Shown here: positions 21,789 to 35,440 of the stretch, in pieces | Position numbering within the stretch: position 1 is the first letter of the stretch | Layout of the letters: each line of letters opens with the position of its first letter | Assembly (NCBI RefSeq): GCF_052857255.1 | Contig: NC_135504.1 | Location: 147,400,121-147,464,120, forward strand | Origin: Amblyomma americanum | Lineage: Eukaryota > Arthropoda > Arachnida > Ixodida > Ixodidae | Reading direction: 5' to 3' | Length of the DNA stretch: 64,000 nucleotides | Position numbers and translations under genes: made by a program | The notes under the pieces: model-generated | Database searches by the model: none | The model's input: the letters and a program-made list of their open reading frames with translations, nothing else | What the model was told of the DNA's origin: nothing

Positions 21789-22639
21789 AGTTTTGACGCG
21801 TATCACATGGACACTTGTAAAACCGATGTGTTCAGATCTAGCTCGTTTTGGTCTAAAACAGCTTGTTTCGTTGTATTAATCAAGAATACATGCTTTTCGC
21901 GCAGTTATAAGAGAAAAAGTTTTGACGCGTTTCACAGGGACACTTGTAAAACCGATGTGTTCAGATTTAGCTCGCTTCGGTCTAAAACAACTTGTTTCGT
22001 TCTATTAAGCACGAATACATGCTTTTAGCCCAGTTATAAGAGAAAAAGTTTTGACGCTTATCACATGGACACTTGTAAAACCGATGTGTCTAAAACAGCT
22101 AGTTCGTTGTATTAAGCACGAATACATGCTGTTCGCGCAGTTATAAGAGAAAAAGTTTTGACGCGTGTCACAGGGACACTTGTAAAACCGATGTGTTCAG
22201 ATTTAGCTCATCTCGGTCTAAAACAGCTAGTTTCGTTGTATTAAGCACGAATACATGCTTTTCGCGCAGTTATAAGAGAAAAAGTGTTGACGCGTATCAC
22301 GTGGATACTTGTAAAACCGATGTGTTTAGATATAGCTCATTTTGGTATAAAACCGCTTGTTTCGTTGTTTTAAGCAAGAATACGTGCTTTTCGCGTAGTT
22401 ATAGAAGAAAAAGTTTTGACGCCTTTCACAGGGACACTTGTAAAACCGATGTGTTCAGATTTAGCTCGTTTCGGTCTAAAACAACTTGTTTCGTTGTATT
22501 AAGCAAGAATACATGCTTTTAGCCCAGTTATAAGAGAAAAAGTTTTGACGCGTATCAGAGGAACACTTGTAAAACCGATGTGTTTTGATTTAGCTCATCT
22601 CGGTCTAAAACAGCTTGTTTCGTTGTATTAAGCACGAAT
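20878..22639 (+). repeat. Tandem duplication, 881-bp unit (cleanest 7-monomer higher-order repeat)
   Basis: Two adjacent 881-bp units match closely. 881 is seven monomers minus the 22-bp deletion of the 107-bp unit. This is the cleanest view of the recurring cassette that appears with changes at many places between 6 and 47 kb. Confidence 0.85.
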
Positions 22640-25600
22640 ACGTGCTTTTCGCGCAGTTATAAGAGAAAAAGTTTTGACGCGTATCACGTGGATACTTGTA
22701 AAACCGATGTGTTTAGATATAGCTCGTTTAGGTCTAAAACAGCTTGTTTCGTTGTATTAAGCAAGAATACATGCTTTTCGCGCAGTTATAAGAGAAAAAG
22801 TTTTGACGCGTGTCACAGGGACACTTGTAAAACCGATGTGTTCAGATTTACCTCGTTTCGGACTAAAACAGCTTGTTTCGTTGGATTAAGCGCGAATACA
22901 TGCTTTTCGCGCAGTGATGAGAGAAAAAAGTTTTGACGCGTATCACATGGACACATTTAAAACCGATGTGTCCAGATTTAGCTCATTTCGGTCTAAAACA
23001 GCTTGTTTCGTTGAATTAAGTTCTGACGCGTATTAGAGGGACTTGTAAAACCGATGTGTTCAGATTTAGCTCATCTCGGTCTAAAACAGCTTGTTTCGTT
23101 GTATTAAGCACGAATACATGCTTTTAGCCCAGTTATAAGAGAAAATGATTTGACGCGTTTCACAGGGACACTTGTAAAACCGATGTGTTCAGATTTAGCT
23201 CGTTTCGGTCTAAAACAACTTGTTTCGTTGTATTAGGCACGAATACATGCTTTTCGCGCAGTTATAAGAGAAAAAGTTTTGAAGCGTGTCACAGGGACAC
23301 TTGTAAAACCGATGTGTTTAGATATAGCTCGTTTTGGTATAAAACATATAAAACAGCTTGCTTCGTTGTTTTAAGCAAGAATACGTGCTTTTCGCGTAGT
23401 TATAGAAGAAAAAGTTCTGACGCGTATTAGAGGGTTTTGTAAAACCGATGTGTTCAGATTTAGCTCATCTCGGTCTAAAACAGCTTGTTTCGTCGTATTA
23501 AGCACGAATACATGCTTTTCGCGCAGTTATAAGAGAAAACGTTTTGACGCGTATAACATGGACACTTGTAAAACCGATGTGTTCAGATCTAGCTCGTTTT
23601 GGTCTAAAACAGCTTGTTTCGTTGTATTAAGCACGAATACATGCTTTTCGCGCAGTTATAAGAGAAAAAGTTTTGACGCGTATCAGAGGAACACTTGTAA
23701 AACCGATGTGTTGTGATTTAGCTCATCTCGGTCTAAAACAGCTTGTTTCGTTGTATTAAGCACGAATACATGTTTTCGCGCAGTTATAAGAGAAAAAGTT
23801 TTGACGCGTATCACATGGACACTTGTAAAACCGATGTGTTCAGATCTAGCTAGTTTTGGTCTAAAACAGCTTGTTTCGTTGTATTAATCAAGAATACATG
23901 CTTCTCGCGCAGTTATAAGAGAAAAAGTTTTGACGCGTATCACGTGGATACTTGTAAAACCGATGTGTTTAGATATAGCTCATTTTGGTATAAAACCGCT
24001 TGTTTCGTTGTTTTAAGCAAGAATACGTGCTTTTCGCGTAGTTATAGAAGAAAAAGTTTTGACGCGTATTGGACTTGTAAAACCGATGTGTTCAGATTTA
24101 GCTCATCTCGGTCTAAAACAGCTTGTTTCGTTGTATTAAGCACGAATATATGCTTTTCGCGCAGTTATAAGAGAAAAAGTTTTGACGCGTATCAGAGGAA
24201 GACTTGTAAAACCGATGTGTCGTGATTTAGCTCGTTTCGGTCTAAAACAGCTTGTTTCGTTGTATTAAGCACGAATACATGCTTTTCGCGCAGTTATAAG
24301 AGAAAAAGTTTTGACGCGTATCACAAGGACACTTGTAAAACCGATGTGTTCAGATCTAGCTCGTTTTGGTCTAAAACAGCTTGTTTCGTTGTATTAAGCA
24401 AGAATACATGCTTTTCGCGCAGTTATAAGAGAAAAAGTTTTGACGCGTTTCACAGGGACACTTGTAAAACCGATGTGTTCAGATTTAGCTCGTTTCGGTC
24501 TAAGACAACTTGTTTCGTTGTATTAAGCACGAATACATGCTTTTAGCCCAGTTATAAGAGAAAACGTTTTGACGCTTATCACATGGACACTTGTAAAACC
24601 GATGTGTCTAAAACAGCTAGTTCGTTGTATTAAGCACGAATACATGCTGTTCGCGCAGTTATAAGAGAAAAAGTTTTGACGCGTATCACAGGAACACTTG
24701 TAAAACCGATATGTTCAGATTTAGCTCACCTCGGTTTAAAACAGCTAGTTTCGTTGTATTAAGCACGAATACATGCTTTTCGCGCCGTTATAAGAGAAAA
24801 AGTTTTGACGCGTATCACGTGGATACTTGTAAAACCGATGTGTTTAGATATAGCTCATTTTGGTATAAAACCGCTTGTTTCGTTGTTTTAAGCAAGAATA
24901 CGTGCTTTTCGCGTAGTTATAGAAGAAAAAGTTTTGACGCGTATTGGACTTGTAAGACCGATGTGTTCAGATTTAGCTCGTTTCGGTCTAAAACAACTTG
25001 TTTCGTTGTATTAAGCACGAATACGTGCTTTTCGCGTAGTTATAAGAGAAAAAGTTTTGACGCGTATCACGTGGATACTTGTAAAACCGATGTGTTTAGA
25101 TATAGCTCGTTTAGATCTAAAACAGCTTGTTTCGTTGTATTAAGCAAGAATACATGCTTTTCGCGCAGTTATAAGAGAAAAAGTTTTGACGCGTGTCACA
25201 GGGACACTTGTAAAACCGATGTGTTCAGATTTACCTCGTTTCGGACTAAAACAGCTTGTTTCGTTGGATTAAGCGCGAATACATGCTTTTCGCGCAGTGA
25301 TGAGAGAAAAAAGTTTTGACGCGTATCACATGGACACATTTAAAACCGATGTGTCCAGATTTAGCTCGTTTCGGTCTAAAACAGCTTGTTTCGTTGTATT
25401 AAGTTCTGACGCGTATTAGAGGGACTTGTAAAACCGATGTGTTCAGATTTAGCTCATCTCGGTCTAAAACAGCTTGTTTCATTGTATTAAGCACGAATAC
25501 ATGCTTTTCGAGCAGTTATAAGAGAAAAAGTTTTGACGCGTATTAGAGGAAGACTTGTAAAACCGATGTGTTCAGATATAGCTCGTTTCGGTCTAAAACA

Positions 25601-27061
25601 GCTTGTTTCGTTGTATTAAGCACGAATACATGCTTTTCGCACAGTTATAAGAGAAAATGATTTGACGCGTTTCACAGGGACACTTGTAAAACCGATGTGT
25701 TCAGATTTAGCTCGTTTCGGTCTAAAACAACTTGTTTCGTTGTATTAGGCACGAATACATGCTTTTCGCGCAGTTATAAGAGAAAAAGTTTTGAAGCGTG
25801 TCACAGGGACACTTGTAAAACCGATGTGTTTAGATATAGCTCGTTTTGGTATAAAACATATAAAACAGCTTGCTTCGTTGTTTTAAGCAAGAATACGTGC
25901 TTTTCGCGTAGTTATTGAAGAAAAAGTTCTGACGCGTATTAGAGGGTTTTGTAAAACCGATGTGTTCAGATTTAGCTCATCTCGGTCTAAAACAGCTTGT
26001 TTCGTTGTATTAAGCACGAATACATGCTTTTCGCGCAGTTATAAGAGAAAAAGTTTTGACGCGTATCAGAGGAAGACTTGTAAAACCGATGTGTTCAGAT
26101 ATAGCTCGTTTCGGTCTAAAACAGCTTATTGCGTTGTATCAAGCACGAATACATGCTTTTAGCGCAGTTATAAGAGAAAAAGTTTTGACGCCATTCACAT
26201 GGACACTTGTAAAACCGATGTGTTCAGATCTAGCTCATCTCGGTCTAAAACAGCTAGTTTCGTTGTATTAAGCAAGAATACATGCTTTTCGCGCAGTTAT
26301 AAGAGAAAAAGTTTTGACGCGTATCACATGGACACTTGTAAAACCGATGTGTTCAGATTTAGCTCGCTTCGGTCTAAAACAACTTGTTTCGTTGTATTAA
26401 GCACGAATACATGCTTTTAGCCCAGTTATAAGAGAAAAAGTTTTGACGCTTATCACATGGACACTTGTAAAACCGATGTGTCTAAAACAGCTAGTTCGTT
26501 GTATTAAGCACGAATACATGCTGTTCGCGCAGTTATAAGAGAAAAAGTTTTGACGCGTGTCACAGGGACACTTGTAAAACCGATGTGTTCAGATTTAGCT
26601 CATCTCGGTCTAAAACAGCTAGTTTCGTTGTATTAAGCACGAATACATGCTTTTCGCGCAGTTATAAGAGAAAAAGTGTTGACGCGTATCACGTGGATAC
26701 TTGTAAAACCGATGTGTTTAGATATAGCTCATTTTGGTATAAAACCGCTTGTTTCGTTGTTTTAAGCAAGAATACGTGCTTTTCGCGTAGTTATAGAAGA
26801 AAAAGTTTTGACGCCTTTCACAGGGACACTTGTAAAACCGATGTGTTCAGATTTAGCTCGTTTCGGTCTAAAACAACTTGTTTCGTTGTATTAAGCAAGA
26901 ATACATGCTTTTAGCCCAGTTATAAGAGAAAAAGTTTTGACGCGTATCAGAGGAACACTTGTAAAACCGATGTGTTTTGATTTAGCTCATCTCGGTCTAA
27001 AACAGCTTGTTTCGTTGTATTAAGCACGAATACATGCTTTTCGCGCAGTTATAAGAGAAAA
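22614..27061 (+). repeat. Large duplication, copy 2 (partner 17212-21788)
   Basis: Near-identical to copy 1, with only scattered substitutions (for example GCGTAGTTATAAG at about 25036) and one missing monomer near 26.33 kb. The right end passes into the 1,137-bp tandem duplication. Confidence 0.85.
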
Positions 27062-28201
27062 AGGTTTGACGCGTATTAGAGGGTTTTGTAAAACCGATGT
27101 GTTCAGATTTAGCTCATCTCGGTCTAAAACAGCTTGTTTCGTTGTATTAAGCACGAATACATGCTTTTCGCGCAGTTATAAGAGAAAAAGTTTTGACGCG
27201 TATCAGAGGAAGACTTGTAAAACCGATGTGTTCAGATATAGCTCGTTTCGGTCTAAAACAGCTTATTGCGTTGTATCAAGCACGAATACATGCTTTTAGC
27301 GCAGTTATAAGAGAAAAAGTTTTGACGCCATTCACATGGACACTTGTAAAACCGATGTGTTCAGATCTAGCTCATCTCGGTCTAAAACAGCTAGTTTCGT
27401 TGTATTAAGCAAGAATACATGCTTTTCGCGCAGTTATAAGAGAAAAAGTTTTGACGCGTATCACATGGACACTTGTAAAACCGATGTGTTCAGATTTAGC
27501 TCGCTTCGGTCTAAAACAACTTGTTTCGTTGTATTAAGCACGAATACATGCTTTTAGCCCAGTTATAAGAGAAAAAGTTTTGACGCTTATCACATGGACA
27601 CTTGTAAAACCGATGTGTCTAAAACAACTAGTTCGTTGTATTAAGCACGAATACATGCTGTTCGCGCAGTTATAAGAGAAAAAGTTTTGACGCGTGTCAC
27701 AGGGACACTTGTAAAACCGATGTGTTCAGATTTAGCTCATCTCGGTCTAAAACAGCTAGTTTCGTTGTATTAAGCACGAATACATGCTTTTCGCGCAGTT
27801 ATAAGAGAAAAAGTGTTGACGCGTATCACGTGGATACTTGTAAAACCGATGTGTTTAGATATAGCTCATTTTGGTATAAAACCGCTTGTTTCGTTGTTTT
27901 AAGCAAGAATACGTGCTTTTCGCGTAGTTATAGAAGAAAAAGTTTTGACGCCTTTCACAGGGACACTTGTAAAACCGATGTGTTCAGATTTAGCTCGTTT
28001 CGGTCTAAAACAACTTGTTTCGTTGTATTAAGCAAGAATACATGCTTTTAGCCCAGTTATAAGAGAAAAAGTTTTGACGCGTATCAGAGGAACACTTGTA
28101 AAACCGATGTGTTTTGATTTAGCTCATCTCGGTCTAAAACAGCTTGTTTCGTTGTATTAAGCACGAATACATGCTTTTCGCGCAGTTATAAGAGAAAAAG
28201 T
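25928..28201 (+). repeat. Tandem duplication, 1,137-bp unit
   Basis: Two adjacent units begin at the ATTAGAGGGTTTTG block and share GCTTATTGCGTTGTATC and GACGCCATTCACATGG variants. 1,137 is nine monomers minus 22 and minus 2. Confidence 0.85.
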
Positions 28202-31125
28202 TTTGACGCGTATCACATGGACACTTGTAAAACCGATGTGTTCAGATCTAGCTCGTTTTGGTCTAAAACAGCTTGTTTCGTTGTATTAATCAAGAATACA
28301 TGCTTTTCGCGCAGTTATAAGAGAAAAAGTTTTGACGCGTTTCACAGGGACACTTGTAAAACCGATGTGTTCAGATTTAGCTCGCTTCGGTCTAAAACAA
28401 CTTGTTTCGTTCTATTAAGCACGAATACATGCTTTTAGCCCAGTTATAAGAGAAAAAGTTTTGACGCTTATCACATGGACACTTGTAAAACCGATGTGTC
28501 TAAAACAGCTAGTTCGTTGTATTAAGCACGAATACATGCTGTTCGCGCAGTTATAAGAGAAAAAGTTTTGACGCGTGTCACAGGGACACTTGTAAAACCG
28601 ATGTGTTCAGATTTAGCTCATCTCGGTCTAAAACAGCTAGTTTCGTTGTATTAAGCACGAATACATGCTTTTCGCGCAGTTATAAGAGAAAAAGTTTTGA
28701 CGCGTATCACGTGGATACTTGTAAAACCGATGTGTTTAGATATAGCTCATTTTGGTATAAAACCGCTTGTTTGGTTGTTTTAAGCAAGAATACATGCTTT
28801 TCGCGTAGTTATGGAAGAAAAAGTTTTGACGCGTATTGGACTTGTAAAACCGATGTGTTCAGATTTAGCTCATCTCGGTCTAAAACAGCTTGTTTCGTTG
28901 TATTAAGCACGAATACATGCTTTTCGCGCAGTTATAAGAGAAAAAGTTTTGACGCGTATCAGAGGAAGACTTGTAAAACCGATGTGTTGTGATTTAGCTC
29001 GTTTCGGTCTAAAACAGCTTGTTTCGTTGTATTAGAGCACCAATACATGCTTTTCGCGCAGTTATAAGAGGAAACGTTTTGACGCGTATCACATGGACAC
29101 TTGTAAAACCGATGTAATCAGATCTAGCTCATTTTGGTGTAAAACAGCTTGCTTCGTTGTATTAAGCAAGAATACAGGCTTTTCGCGCAGTTATAAGAGA
29201 AAAAGTTTTGACGCGTTTCACAGGGACACTTGTAAAACCGATGTGTTCAGATTTAGCTCGTTTCGGTCTAAAACAACTTGTTTCGTTGTATTAGGCACGA
29301 ATACATGCTTTTAGCCCAGTTATAAGAGAAAAAGTTTTGACGCTTATCACATGGACACTTGTAAAACCGATGTGCTCAGATTTAGCTCATCTCGGTCTAA
29401 AACAGTTAGTTTCGTTGTATTAAGCACGAATACATGCTTTTCGCCCAGTTATAAGAGATAACGTTTTGACGCGTATCACGTGGATACTTGTAAAACCGAT
29501 GTGTTTAGATATAGCTCGTTTTGGTATAAAACAGCTTGTTTCGTTGTTTTAAGCACGAATACATGCTTTTCGCGAAGTTATAAGAGAAAAAAGTTTTGAC
29601 GCGTATCACATGGACACATTTAAAACCGATGTGTTCAGATTTAGCTCGTTTCGGTCTAAAACAACTTGTTTCGATGTATTAGGCACGAATACGTGCTTTT
29701 CGCGCAGTTATAAGAGAAAAAGTTTTGACGCGTATCACGTGGATATTTGTAAAACCGATGTGTTTAGATATAGCTCGTTTCGGTCTAAAACAGCTTGTTT
29801 CGTTGTATTAAGCAAGAATACATGCTTTTCGCGCAGTTATAAGAGAAAAAGTTTTGACGCGTGTCACAGGGATACTTGTAAAACCGATGTGTTCAGATTT
29901 ACCTCGTTTCGGACTAAAACAGCTTGTTTCGTTGGATTAAGCACGAATACATGCTTTTCGCGCAGTTATAAGAGAAAAAAGTTTTGACGCGTATCACATG
30001 GACACATTTAAAACCGACGTGTCCAGATTTAGCTCGTTTCAGTCTAAAACAGCTTGTTCGTTGTATTAAGCACGAATACATGCTTTTCGCGCAGTTATAA
30101 GAGAAAAAAGTTTTGACGCGTATCAGAGGAAGACTTGTAAAACCGATGTGTTGTGATTTAGCTCGTTTCAGTCTAAAACAGCTTTTTTCGTTGTATTAAG
30201 CACGAATACATGCTTTTCGCGCAGTTATAAGAGGAAAAGTTTTGACGCGTATCACATGGACACTTGTAAAACCGATGTGTTCAGATCTAGCTCGTTTTGG
30301 TCTAAAACAGCTTGTTTCGTTGTATTAAGCAATAATACATGCTTTTCGCGCAGTTATAAGAGAAAAAGTTTTGACGCGTTTCACAGGGACACTTGTAAAA
30401 CCGATGTGTTCAGATTTAGCTCGTTTCGGTCTAAAACAACTTGTTTCGTTGTATTAAGCACGAATACATGCTTTTAGCCCAGTTATAAGAGAAAAAGTTT
30501 TGACGCTTATCACATGGACACTTGTAAAACCGATGTGTCTAAAACAGCTAGTTCGTTGTACTAAGCACGAATACATGCTGTTCGCGCAGTTATAAGAGAA
30601 AAAGTTTTGACGCGTGTCACAGGGACACTTGTAAAACCGATGTGTTCAGATTTAGCTCATCTCGGTCTAAAACAGCTAGTTTCGTTGTATTAAGCACGAA
30701 TACATGCTTTTCGCGCAGTTATAAGAGAAAACGTTTTGACGCGTATCACGTGGATATTTGTAAAACCGATGTGCTTAGATATAGCTCGTTTTGGTATAAA
30801 ACAGCTTGTTTCGTTGTTTTAAGCACGAATACATGCTTTTCGCGCAGTTATAAGAGAAAAAGTTTTGACGCGTATCACATGGACACATTTAAAACCGATG
30901 TGTTCAGATTAAGCTCGTTTCGGTCTAAAACAACTTGTTTCGTTGTATTAAGCACGAATACGTGCTTTTCGCACAGTTATAAGAGAAAAAGTTTTGACGC
31001 GTATCACGTGGATACTTGTAAAACCGATGTGTTTAGATATAGCTCGTTTCGGTCTAAAACAGCTTGTTTCGTTGTATTAATCAAGAATACATGCTTTTCG
31101 CGCAGTTATAAGAGAAAAAGTTTTG
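27955..31125 (+). repeat. ~3.2-kb duplicated block, copy 1 (partner 32269-35440)
   Basis: It matches the partner at an offset of 4,313-4,315 bp. Shared variants include GAATACAGGC, GAGATAACG, CGCGAAGTTATAAG and TTTCGATGTATTA. Between the two copies the array carries ATATAAAACAG insertion units near 31.8 and 32.06 kb. Confidence 0.82.
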
Positions 31126-32268
31126 ACGCGTGTCACAGGGACACTTGTAAAACCGATGTGTTGAGATTTACCTCGTTTCGGACTAAAACAGCTTGTTTCG
31201 TTGGATTAAGCGCGAATACATGCTTTTCGCGCAGTGATGAGAGAAAAAGTTTTGACGCGTATCACATGGACACATTTAAAACCGATGTGTCCAGATTTAG
31301 CTCGTTTCGGTCTAAAACAGCTTGTTTCGTTGTATTAAGTTCTGACGCGTATTAGAGGGACTTGTAAAACCGATGTGTTCAGATTTAGCTCATCTCGGTC
31401 TAAAACAGCTTGTTTCGTTGTATTAAGCACGAATACATGCTTTTCGCGCAGTTATAAGAGAAAAAGTTTTGACGCGTATTAGAGGAAGACTTGTAAAACC
31501 GATGTGTTCAGATATAGCTCGTTTCGGTCTAAAACAGCTTGTTTCGTTGTATTAAGCACGAATACATGCTTTTCGCACAGGTATAAGAGAAAATGATTTG
31601 ACGCTTTTCAGAGGGACACTTGTAAAACCGATGTGTTCAGATTTAGCTCGTTTCGGTCTAAAACAACTTGTTTCGTTGTATTAGGCACGAATACATGCTT
31701 TTCGCGCAGTTATAAGAGAAAAAGTTTTGAAGCGTGTCACAGGGACACTTGTAAAAACGATGTGTTTAGATATAGCTCGTTTTGGTATAAAACATATAAA
31801 ACAGCTTGCTTCGTTGTTTTAAGCAAGAATACGTGCTTTTCGCGTAGTTATAGAAGAAAAAGTTCTGACGCGTATTAGAGGGTTTTGTAAAACCGATGTG
31901 TTCAGATTTAGCTCATCTCGGTCTAAAACAGCTTGTTTCGTTGTATTAAGCACGAATACATGCTTTTCGCGCAGTTATAAGAGAAAAAGTTTTGACGCGT
32001 ATCAGAGGAAGACTTGTAAAACCGATGTGTTTAGATATAGCTCGTTTTGGTATAAAACATATAAAACAGCTTGTTTCGTTGTATTAAGCACGAATACATG
32101 CTTTTCGCGCAGTTATAAGAGGAAAAGTTTTGACGCGTATCACATCGACACTTGTAAAACCGATGTGTTCAGATCTAGCTCGTTTTGGTCTAAAACAGCT
32201 TGTTTCGTTGTATTAAGCAAGAATACATGCTTTTCGCGCAGTTATAAGAGAAAAAGTTTTGACGCGTT

Positions 32269-35200
32269 TCACAGGGACACTTGTAAAACCGATGTGTTCA
32301 GATTTAGCTCGTTTCGGTCTAAAACAACTTGTTTCGTTGTATTAAGCAAGAATACATGCTTTTAGCCCAGTTAAAAGAGAAAAAGTTTTGACGCGTATCA
32401 GAGGAACACTTGTAAAACCGATGTGTTTTGATTTAGCTCATCTCGGTCTAAAACAGCTTGTTTCGTTGTATTAAGCACGAATACATGCTTTTCGCGCAGT
32501 TATATGAGAAAAAGTTTTGACGCGTATCACATGGACACTTGTAAAACCGATGTGTTCAGATCTAGCTCGTTTTGGTCTAAAACAGCTTGTTTCGTTGTAT
32601 TAATCAAGAATACATGCTTTTCGCGCAGTTATAGGAGAAAAAGTTTTGACGCGTTTCACAGGGACACTTGTAAAACCGATGTGTTCAGATTTAGCTCGCT
32701 TCGGTCTAAAACAACTTGTTTCGTTGTATTAAGCACGAATACATGCTTTTAGCCCAGTTATAAGAGAAAAAGTTTTGACGCTTATCACATGGACACTTGT
32801 AAAACCGATGTGTCTAAAACAGCTAGTTCGTTGTATTAAGCACGAATACATGCTGTTCGCGCAGTTATAAGAGAAAAAGTTTTGACGCGTGTCACAGGGA
32901 CACTTGTAAAACCGATGTGTTCAGATTTAGCTCATCTCGGTCTAAAACAGCTAGTTTCGTTGTATTAAGCACGAATACATGCTTTTCGCGCAGTTATAAG
33001 AGAAAAAGTTTTGACGCGTATCACGTGGATACTTGTAAAACCGATGTGTTTAGATATAGCTCATTTTGGTATAAAACAGCTTGTTTGGTTGTTTTAAGCA
33101 AGAATACATGCTTTTCGCGTAGTTATAGAAGAAAAAGTTTTGACGCGTATTGGACTTGTAAAACCGATGTGTTCAGATTTAGCTCATCTCGGTCTAAAAC
33201 AGCTTGTTTCGTTGTATTAAGCACGAATACATGCTTTTCGCGCAGTTATAAGAGAAAAAGTTTTGACGCGTATCAGAGGAAGACTTGTAAAACCGATGTG
33301 TTGTGATTTAGCTCGTTTCGGTCTAAAACAGCTTGTTTCGTTGTATTAAGCACCAATACATGCTTTTCGCGCAGTTATAAGAGGAAACGTTTTGACGCGT
33401 ATCACATGGACACTTGTAAAACCGATGTGTTCAGATCTAGCTCGTTTTGGTGTAAAACAGCTTGCTTCGTTGTATTAAGCAAGAATACAGGCTTTTCGCG
33501 CAGTTATAAGAGAAAAAGTTTTGACGCGTTTCACAGGGACACTTGTAAAACCGATGTGTTCAGATTTAGCTCGTTTCGGTCTAAAACAACTTGTTTCGTT
33601 GTATTAGGCACGAAGACATGCTTTTAGCCCAGTTATAAGAGAAAAAGTTTTGACGCTTATCACATGGACACTTGTAAAACCGATGTGTTCAGATTTAGCT
33701 CATCTCGGTCTAAAACAGTTAGTTTCGTTGTATTAAGCACGAATACATGCTTTTCGCCCAGTTATAAGAGATAACGTTTTGACGCGTATCACGTGGATAC
33801 TTGTAAAACCGATGTGTTTATATATAGCTCGTTTTGGTATAAAACAGCTTGTTTCGTTGTTTTAAGCACGAATACATGCTTTTCGCGAAGTTATAAGAGA
33901 AAAAAGTTTTGACGCGTATCACATGGACACATTTAAAACCGATGTGTTCAGATTTAGCTCGTTTCGGTCTAAAACAACTTGTTTCGATGTATTAAGCACG
34001 AATACGTGCTTTTCGCGCAGTTATAAGAGAAAAAGTTTTGACGCGTATCACGTGGATATTTGTAAAATCGATGTGTTTAGATATAGCTCGTTTCGGTTCT
34101 AAAACAGCTTGTTTCGTTGTATTAAGCAAGAATACATGCTTTTCGTGCAGTTATAAGAGAAAAAGTTTTGACGCGTGTCACAGGGATACTTGTAAAACCG
34201 ATGTGTTCAGATTTACCTCGTTTCGGACTAAAACAGCTTGTTTCGTTGGATTAAGCACGAATACATGCTTTTCGCGCAGTTATAAGAGAAAAAAGTTTTG
34301 ACGCGTATCACATGGACACATTTAAAACCGACGTGTCCAGATTAAGCTCGTTTCAGTCTAAAACAGCTTGTTTCGTTGTATTAAGCACGAATACATGCTT
34401 TTCGCGCAGTTATAAGAGAAAAAAGTTTTGACGCGTATCAGAGGAAGACTTGTAAAACCGATGTGTTGTGATTTAGCTCGTTTCGGTCTAAAACAGCTTG
34501 TTTCGTTGTATTAAGCACGAATACATGCTTTTCGCGCAGTTATAAGAGGAAAAGTTTTGACGCGTATCACATGGACACTTGTAAAACCGATGTGTTCAGA
34601 TCTAGCTCGTTTTGGTCTAAAACAGCTTGTTTCGTTGTATTAAGCAATAATACATGCTTTTCGCGCAGTTATAAGAGAAAAAGTTTTGACGCGTTTCACA
34701 GGGACACTTGTAAAACCGATGTGTTCAGATTTAGCTCGTTTCGGTCTAAAACAACTTGTTTCGTTGTATTAAGCACGAATACATGCTTTTAGCCCAGTTA
34801 TAAGAGAAAAAGTTTTGACGCTTATCACATGGACACTTGTAAATCCGATGTGTCTAAAACAGCTAGTTCGTTGTACTAAGCACGAATACATGCTGTTCGC
34901 GCAGTTATAAGAGAAAAAGTTTTGACGCGTGTCACAGGGACACTTGTAAAACCGATGTGTTCAGATTTAGCTCATCTCGGTCTAAAACAGCTAGTTTCGT
35001 TGTATTAAGCACGAATACATGCTTTTCGCGCAGTTATAAGAGAAAACGTTTTGACGCGTATCACGTGGATATTTGTAAAACCGATGTGTTTAGATATAGC
35101 TCGTTTTGGTATAAAACAGCTTGTTTCGTTGTTTTAAGCACGAATACATGCTTTTCGCGCAGTTATAAGAGAAAAAGTTTTGACGCGTATCACATGGACA

Positions 35201-35440
35201 CATTTAAAACTGATGTGTTCAGATTAAGCTCGTTTCGGTCTAAAACAACTTCTTTCGTTGTATTGAGCACGAATACGTGCTTTTCGCACAGTTATAAGAG
35301 AAAAAGTTTTGACGCGTATCACGTGGATACTTGTAAAACCGATGTGTTTAGATATAGCTCGTTTCGGTCTAAAACAGCTTGTTTCGTTGTATTAGGCAAG
35401 AATACATGCTTTTCGCGCAGTTATAAGAGAAAAAGTTTTG
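32269..35440 (+). repeat. ~3.2-kb duplicated block, copy 2
   Basis: Copy of 27955-31125 with scattered substitutions, for example GTTTATATATAGC near 33826 and GGTTCTAAAACAG near 34095, the latter a one-base insertion. Its last ~1.2 kb also begins the first unit of the next 5.47-kb duplication, so successive duplications overlap. Confidence 0.8.
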
